Below, in pieces: positions 33,158-41,149 of a stretch of 64,000 nucleotides of DNA. Source of the stretch: Undibacterium paludis (GTDB taxonomy: Bacteria > Pseudomonadota > Gammaproteobacteria > Burkholderiales > Burkholderiaceae_D). The DNA lies in assembly GCF_022568815.1 (NCBI RefSeq), contig NZ_JAKZHX010000001.1:124001-188000 (forward strand), written 5' to 3'. The position numbers were made by a program, and so were the translations under genes. The first letter of the stretch is position 1; each line of letters starts with the position of its first letter. The notes beneath the pieces are model-generated. The model was not told the origin of the DNA. It did not search any database and was given only the letters and a program-made list of their open reading frames with translations.

Positions 33158-34384
33158 TCAGATTACTGCCTTCAGATAATTACGATCGCGTGCAAGGTCC
33201 TGATTCTTGCGCATGGCCATAAAGCCCTGCTCAAGATCGTCCAGCAAATCCTCGACCGCTTCGAGGCCAACATGCAGGCGCAACATCGGTGCAGTCCATT
33301 TGTCCGCATTGACGCTACGGTACGATGCGGGACAAGTCGGCAATATCAGGCTTTCAAAGCCACCCCAGCTAAAACCGATGCCAAACAGGCGTGTTCTGTC
33401 TATCAGTGCTGCCACTTGCTGCTCGGTGATATCTGCACGGAACACGGCTCCCATCAGACCGCAGGCATATTCGGGCTTGAAGTCACGCCTCCATAATGCA
33501 TGGCCGGCGCTGCCAGGCAGCGGGGGATATAAAACCTCGGCCACTTCAGGCTGGTCCTGCAACCAGCGGGCAACAGCATAAGCACTGTCACGGTGGGTCG
33601 CCAGGCGAGACGCCAGGGTACGCAAGCCGCGCAGTGCCAGCGCTGCATCATCAGAACCTATGGTCAGGCCAAGTTGAGCATAGGTCTTGCGCACGCGCTG
33701 GTGTAAGGCTTCTGTGGTCAGGATCGCCCCCATCAAGGCATCTGAATGACCAACGATGTATTTGGTTGCTGCATGAATGGACACATCAATACCCAGATCA
33801 AAAGAATCCCAGCCTATCGGTGTAGCCCAGGTGGAATCAGATACCACCACAGCACCACGCGCATGTGCAGCAGCGGCAATCTCGGGAATGTCCTGCACTT
33901 CAAACGTCAGTGAGCCAGGGGATTCAACAAACACCACCTTGGTATTGGTTTGCATGATGTCGGCGATACCCCGACCTATTAATGGATCGTAATATGTCGT
34001 AGTGACGCCGATCTGTCTGAGAAAACCCTCGCAAAACAGACGTGTAGGGTCATACACGGTATCAACCATCAGCAGATGATCGCCTGGCTGCAACAGGGCC
34101 AGCAGGGTCGTGGTCACTGCCGACAAGCCTGATGGCGTCAGCATGCAGGCGGCTGCACCTTCAGCGGCGCACAAGGCCTGCTCCAGCGCCAGCGTCGTTT
34201 CATTGCCATGACGGCCATAGGCACGGCGGGTGCCGCAGGCATTTTTTAATGCGGCGACATCAGGAAACAGCATGGTCGAGGCCCGTACGATGGGTGGATT
34301 CACCACGGCGGCCTGTTCCTTGCTCTTGCGGCCGGCATGAGTCAGGCGGGTGGCGGTTTGCAATTGTGGTTCGACGAGGTTCAT
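33158..34384 (-). CDS. metC: cystathionine beta-lyase-type PLP enzyme
   Basis: A 408-residue trans-sulfuration enzyme of the Cys/Met metabolism PLP family. The PLP-binding lysine is K208 in SIHAATKYIVGHSD, with D183 in VSDSTWATP binding the ring nitrogen. GAAACMLTPSGLSAV (76-90) forms the phosphate cup. The C-terminal part has the SWGGFESLI motif of MetC-type cystathionine lyases. It would turn cystathionine into homocysteine, feeding the methionine cycle with metF, metK and ahcY. It is divergent from an Lrp-type regulator gene that probably controls it. Confidence 0.9.
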   Translation of the reverse strand: MNLVEPQLQTATRLTHAGRKSKEQAAVVNPPIVRASTMLFPDVAALKNACGTRRAYGRHGNETTLALEQALCAAEGAAACMLTPSGLSAVTTTLLALLQPGDHLLMVDTVYDPTRLFCEGFLRQIGVTTTYYDPLIGRGIADIMQTNTKVVFVESPGSLTFEVQDIPEIAAAAHARGAVVVSDSTWATPIGWDSFDLGIDVSIHAATKYIVGHSDALMGAILTTEALHQRVRKTYAQLGLTIGSDDAALALRGLRTLASRLATHRDSAYAVARWLQDQPEVAEVLYPPLPGSAGHALWRRDFKPEYACGLMGAVFRADITEQQVAALIDRTRLFGIGFSWGGFESLILPTCPASYRSVNADKWTAPMLRLHVGLEAVEDLLDDLEQGFMAMRKNQDLARDRNYLKAVI

Positions 34385-34564
34385 GGCTGTTTCCGTTTCT
34401 GCTGAATGTGCTGATCTTTATCCCCATCCTGGCATAGTCAGGCAGACCATTTTTACGACGGGGATACTACAGAACACATGCTAACAATGGCTCGTAAGAA
34501 ATTTTTACCAATTTATTCAACTAATTGTGCTATTTTTAGAAAAATTTACTACTAATTAAAGATA

Positions 34565-35044
34565 ATGGATAAAATTGATCTAGAAATACTGAATTTATTG
34601 CAGAAAGATTCATCCATCCCGCTGGCTGACCTGGCCCAGGCAGTACACCTGTCCGTGACCCCGTGCTGGCGGCGCATACAGAAACTGCAAGAAGATGGCG
34701 TCATCAAACAGCAGGTCACCCTGTGCGACCCGGTCAAGCTCAACCTGGGCCTGACCGTGATGGTGACCTTGAAGGCAGCCCAGCATAATGAGAAGTGGAT
34801 GCAACGCTTTATTGCAGGTGTCGGCGCAATACCAGAGATCGTCGAAATCCTGCGCATGAGCGGAGACATCGACTACCTGTTGAAGGTTTATGTACCGGAC
34901 ATGGCAGGCTTTGATCAGGTATATAAAAAACTGGTCAAAGTGGCAGACTTGCAGGACGTCAGCTCCAGCTTCGTCATGGAAGTTATCAAGAACACTACTG
35001 CCCTGCCACTGAATTATGCAGTGCTGAAAAGCGGCAAAACCTAA
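34565..35044 (+). CDS. Lrp/AsnC-family transcriptional regulator
   Basis: A 159-residue regulator. The N-terminal helix-turn-helix (about 2-60: IDLEILNLLQKDSSIPLADLAQAVHLSVTPCWRRI) is followed by a RAM/ASNC ligand-binding domain (about 68-145, with GDIDYLLKVYVPD). These proteins bind an amino acid and control genes of its metabolism. It is divergent from metC across a 180-base AT-rich gap, the usual setting for autoregulation and control of the neighbour. The ligand cannot be named; methionine or cysteine fits the context. Confidence 0.92.
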   Translation: MDKIDLEILNLLQKDSSIPLADLAQAVHLSVTPCWRRIQKLQEDGVIKQQVTLCDPVKLNLGLTVMVTLKAAQHNEKWMQRFIAGVGAIPEIVEILRMSGDIDYLLKVYVPDMAGFDQVYKKLVKVADLQDVSSSFVMEVIKNTTALPLNYAVLKSGKT

Positions 35045-35061
35045 TAGACTGTAGCGACTAA

Positions 35062-35121
35062 GAGCATCCTGCCGTACGCGCATTCGCGGCTAAAGCCGCT
35101 CCTGTAAAGGATGACAGGATG
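35062..35121. repeat. REP-like palindromic element
   Basis: GCGGCTAAAGCCGC at 35087-35100 is a compact hairpin similar in shape to bacterial REP elements. It is framed by an outer imperfect pair (CATCCTG to the left, CAGGATG to the right). It lies between the stop of the Lrp gene and the stop of the convergent flavodiiron-like gene. Whether it is repeated elsewhere in the genome cannot be seen here. Confidence 0.5.
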
Positions 35122-35131
35122 GGTTTTCTGC

Positions 35132-35914
35132 TTACCCTCGGAAACGGTAATGCTCCTGCGTAAACAAATCTATTCCACACTGCAGATTCGCAATCCAGTC
35201 CAGAAATGCCATAATCGCCTCCCTTCCCTGAAAGTAGCGCCCATGCTGGGGTACCAGCATATCGACATCCATCTCCCTGACCATATTCGCCCACAGACGG
35301 CAGACCTTGTTGGATACCATATAGCGTTTGTGAAAGCCGCTCATGGTATGGATGTGGTCAAAAAATTCTTGTTTTGTCGTGATCGGCGCTTCTATGTCAT
35401 GCGCATCCACCATGGACGCGCCGACGTCGCCGGAGAACAGGATTTTTGATTTGCTGTCGTAGAACTGGAAATTACCTTCTGCATGCAGGAAATGCGCAGG
35501 CACGGCATGGATGATGGTATCGCGCAAACGCACTGGCATGCCTTCATCGGGTATACCGGTAATACGCCCTTCTGCGCGGTTCAGGTTGCAAAAATGCGGG
35601 ACAAAGCGTGACCACAGTTTGGACACATACAGATTGCAGTCTGTCCCCATCAGCCATTTGTCGAGCGCACCGATGATGTCCGGATCCTGGTGCGAGGCAA
35701 ACAGGTATTTCAATTCTTTTTTGGGCAGATACTTGTGCAAGGCCAGGAGCAAGGAGTTATAGGTCAGGTTACCTGAAGGGTCAATCAGCGCTCCCTCACC
35801 TTCAGACACGATGAGAAACTGGTTGGCCTGAACGGCATGGTCGGCCGTGTCATCCAGTAAATCGTTGAACATCACGCAGATGTGCGTACCATCATTATAA
35901 AGTTCTATTGCCAC
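35132..35914 (-). CDS. flavodiiron-like (ODP) metallo-beta-lactamase-fold protein, single domain
   Basis: A 260-residue protein with the metallo-beta-lactamase fold of flavodiiron proteins but no flavodoxin domain. The first metal motif is H75-x-D77-x-D79 (SHQDPDI); in classical flavodiiron proteins it is HxExDH, so the glutamate is aspartate and the last histidine is isoleucine. H141 or H144, D163 in FSGDVGA and a late QHGRYF histidine complete the site. Such oxygen-binding diiron domains are known as sensors as well as reductases. Single gene with no clear operon partner. Confidence 0.82.
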   Translation of the reverse strand: MAIELYNDGTHICVMFNDLLDDTADHAVQANQFLIVSEGEGALIDPSGNLTYNSLLLALHKYLPKKELKYLFASHQDPDIIGALDKWLMGTDCNLYVSKLWSRFVPHFCNLNRAEGRITGIPDEGMPVRLRDTIIHAVPAHFLHAEGNFQFYDSKSKILFSGDVGASMVDAHDIEAPITTKQEFFDHIHTMSGFHKRYMVSNKVCRLWANMVREMDVDMLVPQHGRYFQGREAIMAFLDWIANLQCGIDLFTQEHYRFRG

Positions 35915-36192
35915 GTAATCCCCGCATGCCCATGAGTTTAAGAGCTCATTCTAGTCAGGCTGGCAATAGACTTCTTGACCTGGATCAAATAAGTCAGGAG
36001 CAGGGTTAAAAAAACAGGACCGATGAAATCTTGTCACCTGAAGGACTGAACGCTGCAGGCAAAGGGTAAAACCATTACACTGGGGCACTTGGTCTGCCCC
36101 GCACCTGTCAGCGACCTGATATGGTCAGATATCCGTTGCAGGGCTCCGTGAAGACTCTCACCTGGTGACAGGCCGTACAGCAACTTATACGC

Positions 36193-37095
36193 ATGATTGA
36201 ACGCATACTTTCCATTATCCTCCCGGTCTTCATCATTATCGGCCTGGGCTATGCCTATGCCAGGCGCAAGGGCGCGGCGGCAGCCAGCGACATGGTAGCC
36301 GTCAACCGCATCAGCATGGATGTGCTGTGCCCCCTGCTGATCTTTACCGCCCTGGCCGGCAAGGATTTTGATGTCGCCCGCAATCTGTGGCTGATACTGG
36401 CCGGATTATTGATCGCACTGGGTTCAGGCCTGCTGGCCTGGCCGGTGGCGCGTCTGCTTGGTTACGACGTACGCAGCTTTGTGCCGCCGATGATGTACAA
36501 CAATTGCGGCAATATGGGTTTACCGCTGGCAGCACTGGCCTTTGGCACCAGCGGTCTGTCTGCCGCCGTTGCGCTGTTTATGGCCTGCAACCTGGTGTAT
36601 TTCACGGTAGGCATACGTATCATCCAGCATGGTCATCCTGACCATCGTGATTCGCCGTGGCGTTTTTTGCTCAGCCCCATGATGTTGGCCATGGCGGCCG
36701 GCATGATCTTTGCAATCTTTCATATCCCCCTGCAGAGTACCCTGTTCCTGGCACTGAAGATGACTGGTGATGCCTGCATACCGATCATGCTGTTTGCGCT
36801 GGGCGTGCGCATGCTCGATATCAATTTCGCCAGCTGGCGCATAGGCATGGCGGGCGCCATCGTCTGCCCGCTGGCAGGTTTGCTGATGGCTGGAATACTG
36901 GAATTTGTCTTGCCGCTAACGCCAACCCAGCGCGGCCAGATGTATCTGTTTGCTGCGCTGCCACCTGCCGTGTTTTGCTTCATGGTGGCAGAGCAATACA
37001 AGCAGGAGCCTGACAAGGTGGCATCTATCGTTTTGCTCGGTAATGCAGCAGCAGTGCTGTTTGTACCGCTGGGTTTGTGGCTGGGTTTGCGCTAG
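36193..37095 (+). CDS. AEC (auxin efflux carrier) family transporter
   Basis: A 300-residue inner membrane protein with about ten hydrophobic segments, full family length. The motif MYNNCGNMGLPL (about 97-108) is diagnostic for the bacterial AEC family, which moves organic acids, malonate or other metabolites. FALGVRML near residue 200 is also conserved. It overlaps the end of the convergent DUF3592 gene by four bases. The ~280-base gap upstream should hold its promoter; no known operator was recognised. Substrate unknown. Confidence 0.92.
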   Translation: MIERILSIILPVFIIIGLGYAYARRKGAAAASDMVAVNRISMDVLCPLLIFTALAGKDFDVARNLWLILAGLLIALGSGLLAWPVARLLGYDVRSFVPPMMYNNCGNMGLPLAALAFGTSGLSAAVALFMACNLVYFTVGIRIIQHGHPDHRDSPWRFLLSPMMLAMAAGMIFAIFHIPLQSTLFLALKMTGDACIPIMLFALGVRMLDINFASWRIGMAGAIVCPLAGLLMAGILEFVLPLTPTQRGQMYLFAALPPAVFCFMVAEQYKQEPDKVASIVLLGNAAAVLFVPLGLWLGLR

Positions 37096-37556
37096 AAAAA
37101 ACGCCAGGCAATATAAGCCGGTATCAGCATTATTGGTCCTGTCAGCAGGGCAAGCCAGGCATAACGGTTCACGCCGGGTATCAGCACACTCAGACCAGGT
37201 TTGTCTGGGTGATAGGCAATGACAACCATACTGCCCTGAGGATATCTGGCAACAATATTCCTGGCGACCCGCTTGTTCGGTCCAATGCCAAAAAATGGAC
37301 GATAACCCTGATAAGCCTGGCCATGGACGCTGTAGTCATACAGCATCTGGAAACTCCATTCTTGTCCAGCTGTATCTTTATACCCCGTCCCCGGACGCCA
37401 GTATCTTTGCAATTTGCATAGACGAACCTTTGCCTGCACGGCAGGCCAGTGCAGGCTTTGACGCGCCCTGAATAATTCAAGGACTGACCAGACCGTGACC
37501 GCCCCGGCCAGGAGCAAGAACACAAGAGTGAAAATAATTCCGGCTGAAATCATCAT
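37092..37556 (-). CDS. DUF3592 membrane protein
   Basis: A 154-residue protein with one membrane helix at each end (about 4-26 and 131-150) enclosing a small beta-rich domain. The pattern W-x-A-V-x-A-K-V, then YDYSVHGQAYQGYR and a RYPQGSMVVIAYHPDKPGLSVL stretch is that of DUF3592. The role of this domain is unknown. A single gene, convergent with the AEC transporter and upstream of a terminator that serves metF from the other side. Confidence 0.82.
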   Translation of the reverse strand: MMISAGIIFTLVFLLLAGAVTVWSVLELFRARQSLHWPAVQAKVRLCKLQRYWRPGTGYKDTAGQEWSFQMLYDYSVHGQAYQGYRPFFGIGPNKRVARNIVARYPQGSMVVIAYHPDKPGLSVLIPGVNRYAWLALLTGPIMLIPAYIAWRFF

Positions 37557-37564
37557 TCTGGCTT

Positions 37565-37600
37565 AAAAAAATCCCCGCCAGATCATCTCTGACGGGGATT
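37565..37600 (-). terminator. intrinsic terminator of the ahcY-metF operon
   Basis: AATCCCCG...CGGGGATT forms a near-perfect stem (37570-37577 with 37593-37600), followed on the minus strand by a T-tract. It lies 26 bases after the metF stop. Confidence 0.85.
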
Positions 37601-37625
37601 ATTGAGAGATGAACAACGATCTATA

Positions 37626-38453
37626 TTAAACCAGTCTTTGCCAGATTGCTGTTGTTGCTGCCGCCTGGTTCAGCGAATAGAAATGCAGGCCGGGCGCGCC
37701 ACCAGCCAGCAGGCGTTCGCACATGGCGGTCACCACGTCCAGACCAAAGGCCTTGATGGATGCGGTATCATCACCATAACTGGCCAGCTTGAGACGTATC
37801 CAGCGTGGTATCTCGGCACCGCACATCTCGGAGAACCGCTGCAATTGCGTGCTGTTGGTGATGGGCATAATGCCCGCCACGATAGGTGCTGTCACACCAG
37901 CCTTACGCGCTTCTTCAACAAAGCGGAAGTAGGCATCGGCATTATAAAAATACTGGGTGATGGCAGCATTGGCGCCTGCATTCATTTTGCGTACAAAACT
38001 GTTCAAATCATCTTGTGGCGAACGCGCCTGGGGATGCATTTCGGGATAGGCAGCCACTTCGATATGGAACCAGTCACCGGTTTCTGCACGGATGAATTCG
38101 ATCAGTTCATTGGCATAACGGAACTCGCCACCCATACCGTAACCGCTGGGCAAGTCACCGCGCAATGCGACCAGGCGGTGAATGTCATTAACCTTGAATT
38201 CGTTCAGGATTGCGCGGATGGATTCACGCGTACCGCCCACGCAGGACAGGTGTGGTGCAGCGTCATGGCCTTCGCGACGTATTTCCATCACGGTATCAAG
38301 CGTACCCTGCTGGGTGGTGCCGCCGGCACCGAAGGTGACAGAAAAATACTTGGGCTTGAGCTCAGCCAGTTTGGCGCGCGTGGCGCGCAACTTCTCTATA
38401 CCTTCCGCCGTCTTGGGCGGGAAAAATTCTATACTGAAATTATGCGTCTTCAT
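37626..38453 (-). CDS. metF: 5,10-methylenetetrahydrofolate reductase
   Basis: A 275-residue MTHFR that makes 5-methyl-tetrahydrofolate for methionine synthesis, using FAD. The family motifs are present: FSIEFFPPKT at the N-terminus with the catalytic glutamate, SVTFGAGGTTQ, the LRGDLP segment and AAYPEMHPQA. Length is usual for bacterial MetF. It overlaps the upstream holin-like gene by 14 bases and belongs to the ahcY operon, so SAH levels sensed by the riboswitch should affect it too. An intrinsic terminator follows. Confidence 0.97.
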   Translation of the reverse strand: MKTHNFSIEFFPPKTAEGIEKLRATRAKLAELKPKYFSVTFGAGGTTQQGTLDTVMEIRREGHDAAPHLSCVGGTRESIRAILNEFKVNDIHRLVALRGDLPSGYGMGGEFRYANELIEFIRAETGDWFHIEVAAYPEMHPQARSPQDDLNSFVRKMNAGANAAITQYFYNADAYFRFVEEARKAGVTAPIVAGIMPITNSTQLQRFSEMCGAEIPRWIRLKLASYGDDTASIKAFGLDVVTAMCERLLAGGAPGLHFYSLNQAAATTAIWQRLV

Positions 38454-38799
38454 CTTTTTTCTGCTGCAACAATAACGTTGAAAGTGCCCAGGAAATCACG
38501 CTGTATAACAAAGCTCCGCCAACAGCCGCCCAAAAGCCGGTGACATGAAAACCGTCCACCATGTTTGCCACACCCCAAAACATCAGCCCATTGACAATAA
38601 AAATGAACAGGCCCAGGCTCAGTACCGTTGCTGGCAATGTGAGTATCAATACGATGGGGCGGATAATGGTATTGACCAGGCCCAGCACAACGGCCACCAC
38701 CAGCGCAGTACCAAAGCTGTCGATTTGTACCGATGAAATCAGATAAGGGATCGCCAGCAAAGCCAGCGCATTGATCAACCAGGTTGCCAGTAAACGCAT
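38440..38799 (-). CDS. YvlD-type phage holin family membrane protein
   Basis: A 119-residue protein with four hydrophobic segments and the pattern LINALALLAIPYLI, LGLVNTIIRPIVLILTLP and LGLFIFIVNGLMFW, that of the holin superfamily IV / YvlD group. It is a chromosomal housekeeping-type gene despite the family name. Its position between ahcY and metF recurs in Burkholderiales, but the function is unknown. It overlaps metF and is separated from ahcY by about 105 bases. Confidence 0.85.
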   Translation of the reverse strand: MRLLATWLINALALLAIPYLISSVQIDSFGTALVVAVVLGLVNTIIRPIVLILTLPATVLSLGLFIFIVNGLMFWGVANMVDGFHVTGFWAAVGGALLYSVISWALSTLLLQQKKDEDA

Positions 38800-38904
38800 A
38801 CATGCTCCTGTCTGTAGATGGTGAGCTGCATCAAGCCGGATGCAACCTCATTGCCTGCTTATCCGGGCCTGCCTTTGGCAAACCCGGACAAGCAGCAAAG
38901 GTGA

Positions 38905-40326
38905 TTAATAACGATAGTGATCAGGCTTGTAAGGGCCTTCTTTTTTCACGCCGATATAGCTGGCCTGTTCATCTGTCAGTACGCTCAGTTGTGCATTGAG
39001 TTTTTTCAATTGCAGACGGGCGACTTTTTCATCCAGGTGTTTAGGCAGGGTATATACACCTACTGGATATTGCGCCGTGTTGGCAAACAATTCGATTTGC
39101 GCAATCGTCTGGTTGGCGAAAGAAGAACTCATGACATAGGATGGGTGGCCAGTACCGCACCCCAGGTTCACCAGGCGGCCTTCTGCCAGCAGGATGATGC
39201 GTTTGCCGTCAGGGAAAATCACGTGGTCAACTTGTGGTTTGATGTTTTCCCAGGTGTATTGCTTCAATGCAGCGACGTCGATTTCATTATCAAAGTGACC
39301 GATGTTGCAAACGATGGCCTGGTCTTTCATCTTCAGCATGTGAGCATGACTGATGACGTGGTAGTTACCTGTGGTTGTCACGAAAATGTCGCCATGTTCA
39401 GCAGCATATTCCATGGTCACGACGCGGTAGCCTTCCATCGCAGCCTGCAACGCGCAAATAGGATCGATTTCCGTGACCCATACCTGAGCAGACAAAGCAC
39501 GCATGGCTTGCGCAGAGCCCTTGCCTACATCACCGTAACCAGCGATAACGGCAACCTTGCCAGCGATCATGACGTCAGTAGCACGTTTGATGCCATCGAC
39601 CAGGGATTCGCGGCAGCCATACAGGTTGTCGAACTTGGATTTGGTGACGGAATCATTGACGTTGATGGCCGGGAATGCCAGCTTGCCGTCTTTGTGCATC
39701 TGGTACAGGCGATGTACACCGGTCGTCGTTTCTTCTGTCACACCCTTGATTTGCGCCAGACGTTTGGAATACCAGGTGCCATCAACAGCCAGATGTTTCT
39801 TGATTGCATTGAACAGACAGACTTCTTCTTCTGAACCAGGGTTGGCCAGCACGGAAATATCTGACTCTGCGCGTGTACCCAGATGCAGCAGCAAGGTTGC
39901 ATCGCCGCCGTCATCGAGAATCATGTTGGAATAACCTCCGTCTTTCCATTCGAAAATACGGTGAGTGAAGTCCCAGTATTCGTCCAGGTTTTCACCCTTG
40001 AAGGCAAATACCGGTGTGCCGCCAGCCGCAATCGCTGCGGCTGCGTGATCCTGTGTAGAGTAAATATTGCAAGATGCCCAGCGTACTTCAGCACCGAGGG
40101 CCAGCAAAGTTTCGATCAGCACGGCAGTCTGGATAGTCATGTGCAGGGAACCGGTGATACGTGCGCCCTTCAAAGGCTGGGATGCAGCGAATTCTTCACG
40201 TATAGCCATCAGGCCGGGCATTTCTGTTTCTGCAATGCGGATTTCCTTGCGGCCCCAGTCAGCCAGACTCAGGTCAGCAACAAAGAAATCTTGAGTATTT
40301 GAAGTGTTTTCTACGACGGCGTTCAT
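38905..40326 (-). CDS. ahcY: S-adenosylhomocysteine hydrolase
   Basis: A 473-residue enzyme that splits S-adenosylhomocysteine into adenosine and homocysteine, recycling the by-product of methylation. The NAD-binding [12 protein letters not shown] motif, the [11 protein letters not shown] stretch with the catalytic lysine, and the terminal KPDHYRY are all present. The ATG at 40326 gives the normal family N-terminus and has AAAGGAGGG just upstream; an open frame continues further but without family match. Its leader holds a SAH riboswitch that should turn the gene on when SAH builds up. Confidence 0.98.
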   Translation of the reverse strand: MNAVVENTSNTQDFFVADLSLADWGRKEIRIAETEMPGLMAIREEFAASQPLKGARITGSLHMTIQTAVLIETLLALGAEVRWASCNIYSTQDHAAAAIAAGGTPVFAFKGENLDEYWDFTHRIFEWKDGGYSNMILDDGGDATLLLHLGTRAESDISVLANPGSEEEVCLFNAIKKHLAVDGTWYSKRLAQIKGVTEETTTGVHRLYQMHKDGKLAFPAINVNDSVTKSKFDNLYGCRESLVDGIKRATDVMIAGKVAVIAGYGDVGKGSAQAMRALSAQVWVTEIDPICALQAAMEGYRVVTMEYAAEHGDIFVTTTGNYHVISHAHMLKMKDQAIVCNIGHFDNEIDVAALKQYTWENIKPQVDHVIFPDGKRIILLAEGRLVNLGCGTGHPSYVMSSSFANQTIAQIELFANTAQYPVGVYTLPKHLDEKVARLQLKKLNAQLSVLTDEQASYIGVKKEGPYKPDHYRY

Positions 40327-40351
40327 CACGCCCTCCTTTCTGATGAAAAAA

Positions 40352-40426
40352 GTAACGTGAGCGCGGTTATGGATATCCCAAGCCTGGCAAAAACTTGTAG
40401 TTTTCGTCGCAACGCTCCTTGGAAGA
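40352..40426 (-). promoter_or_regulatory. SAH riboswitch in the ahcY leader
   Basis: On the minus strand the leader reads CCAAGGAGCGUUGC, then a small stem (GAAAAC/GUUUUU), GCCAGGCUUGG, and finally GCGCUCACGUUAC. The P1 helix is CCAAG with CUUGG; the pseudoknot helix is GAGCG with CGCUC. These match the known SAH riboswitch consensus found before ahcY in proteobacteria. The ribosome binding site lies about 20 bases downstream. A TATACT -10 element sits just upstream (40432-40437), so the RNA would begin at the riboswitch. Confidence 0.92.
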
Positions 40427-40431
40427 CTTGA

Positions 40432-40437
40432 AGTATA
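40432..40437 (-). promoter_or_regulatory. candidate -10 element of the ahcY promoter
   Basis: TATACT on the minus strand, about seven bases before the first paired base of the riboswitch. No good -35 sequence stands out, so the call rests on position and the -10 match. Confidence 0.5.
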
Positions 40438-40510
40438 GCGCAGCTCGGGATTTTTTTGCTGATTTCTTGTTTTTGCAAAGGATATCAGCGACTGGCTAAT
40501 AACCTTAAAG

Positions 40511-40536
40511 AAATAAAAACGGGGCCAGCAGGCCCC
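40511..40536 (-). terminator. intrinsic terminator of apt
   Basis: GGGGCC, loop AGCA, GGCCCC, with a T-rich tract on the minus strand. It lies 39 bases past the apt stop and upstream of the ahcY promoter, so it separates the two units. Confidence 0.85.
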
Positions 40537-40574
40537 ATCTATAACATCCGGCAACACTCCGTTTGTAACGAATA

Positions 40575-41117
40575 CTAATGCCCTTCAAAATTGCATACAG
40601 TAAACAAGGGCATGCCGCTGTCGCGAATAATTTTTGAACCGCCAAGTTCCGGCAGGTCAACAATGACAGCACCTTCGACGACTGTCGCGCCCAGGCGTTC
40701 CAGCAATTTCTTGCCTGCCATCATGGTGCCGCCGGTTGCAATCAGGTCGTCGATGAGGACGACGCGGTCACCTGTTTTGCAGGCGTCCGAGTGCAATTCC
40801 ACGGTCGCGCTGCCGTATTCAAGCTCGTATTGCTCCGATACGGTATGGAAGGGCAGCTTGCCTTTCTTGCGGATCGGCACGAAACCGAGATTCAGTTCAT
40901 AGGCCAGTACAGAGCCGATGATGAAGCCGCGTGCGTCCAGGCCAGCCACCACATCGATCTTTTCATCCATGTAACGGTGCACAAACATATCGATCAATAC
41001 ACGGAATACTTTAGGATTTTGCAACAAGGGGGTGATGTCACGAAACATGACACCGGCTTGCGGCCAGTTTTCCACAGTACGGATATGTTGCTTAATGTAT
41101 TCGGCCGGATTAATCAT
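40575..41117 (-). CDS. apt: adenine phosphoribosyltransferase
   Basis: A 180-residue purine-salvage enzyme that joins adenine with PRPP to give AMP. The PRPP-binding motif [14 protein letters not shown] is present near residue 120, along with [11 protein letters not shown] and the PIRKKGKLP segment typical of Apt. Adjacent to ahcY, it can recycle adenine that arises from SAH breakdown via adenosine. It is transcribed separately: a terminator stands between it and ahcY. Confidence 0.97.
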   Translation of the reverse strand: MINPAEYIKQHIRTVENWPQAGVMFRDITPLLQNPKVFRVLIDMFVHRYMDEKIDVVAGLDARGFIIGSVLAYELNLGFVPIRKKGKLPFHTVSEQYELEYGSATVELHSDACKTGDRVVLIDDLIATGGTMMAGKKLLERLGATVVEGAVIVDLPELGGSKIIRDSGMPLFTVCNFEGH

Positions 41118-41149
41118 CTGGCATGTCCCTCAAATTTTAAAATAACCCG

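Noticed and set aside
37602-38543. 313-codon plus-strand frame over metF
   Set aside because: metF on the other strand is certain; this is a shadow.
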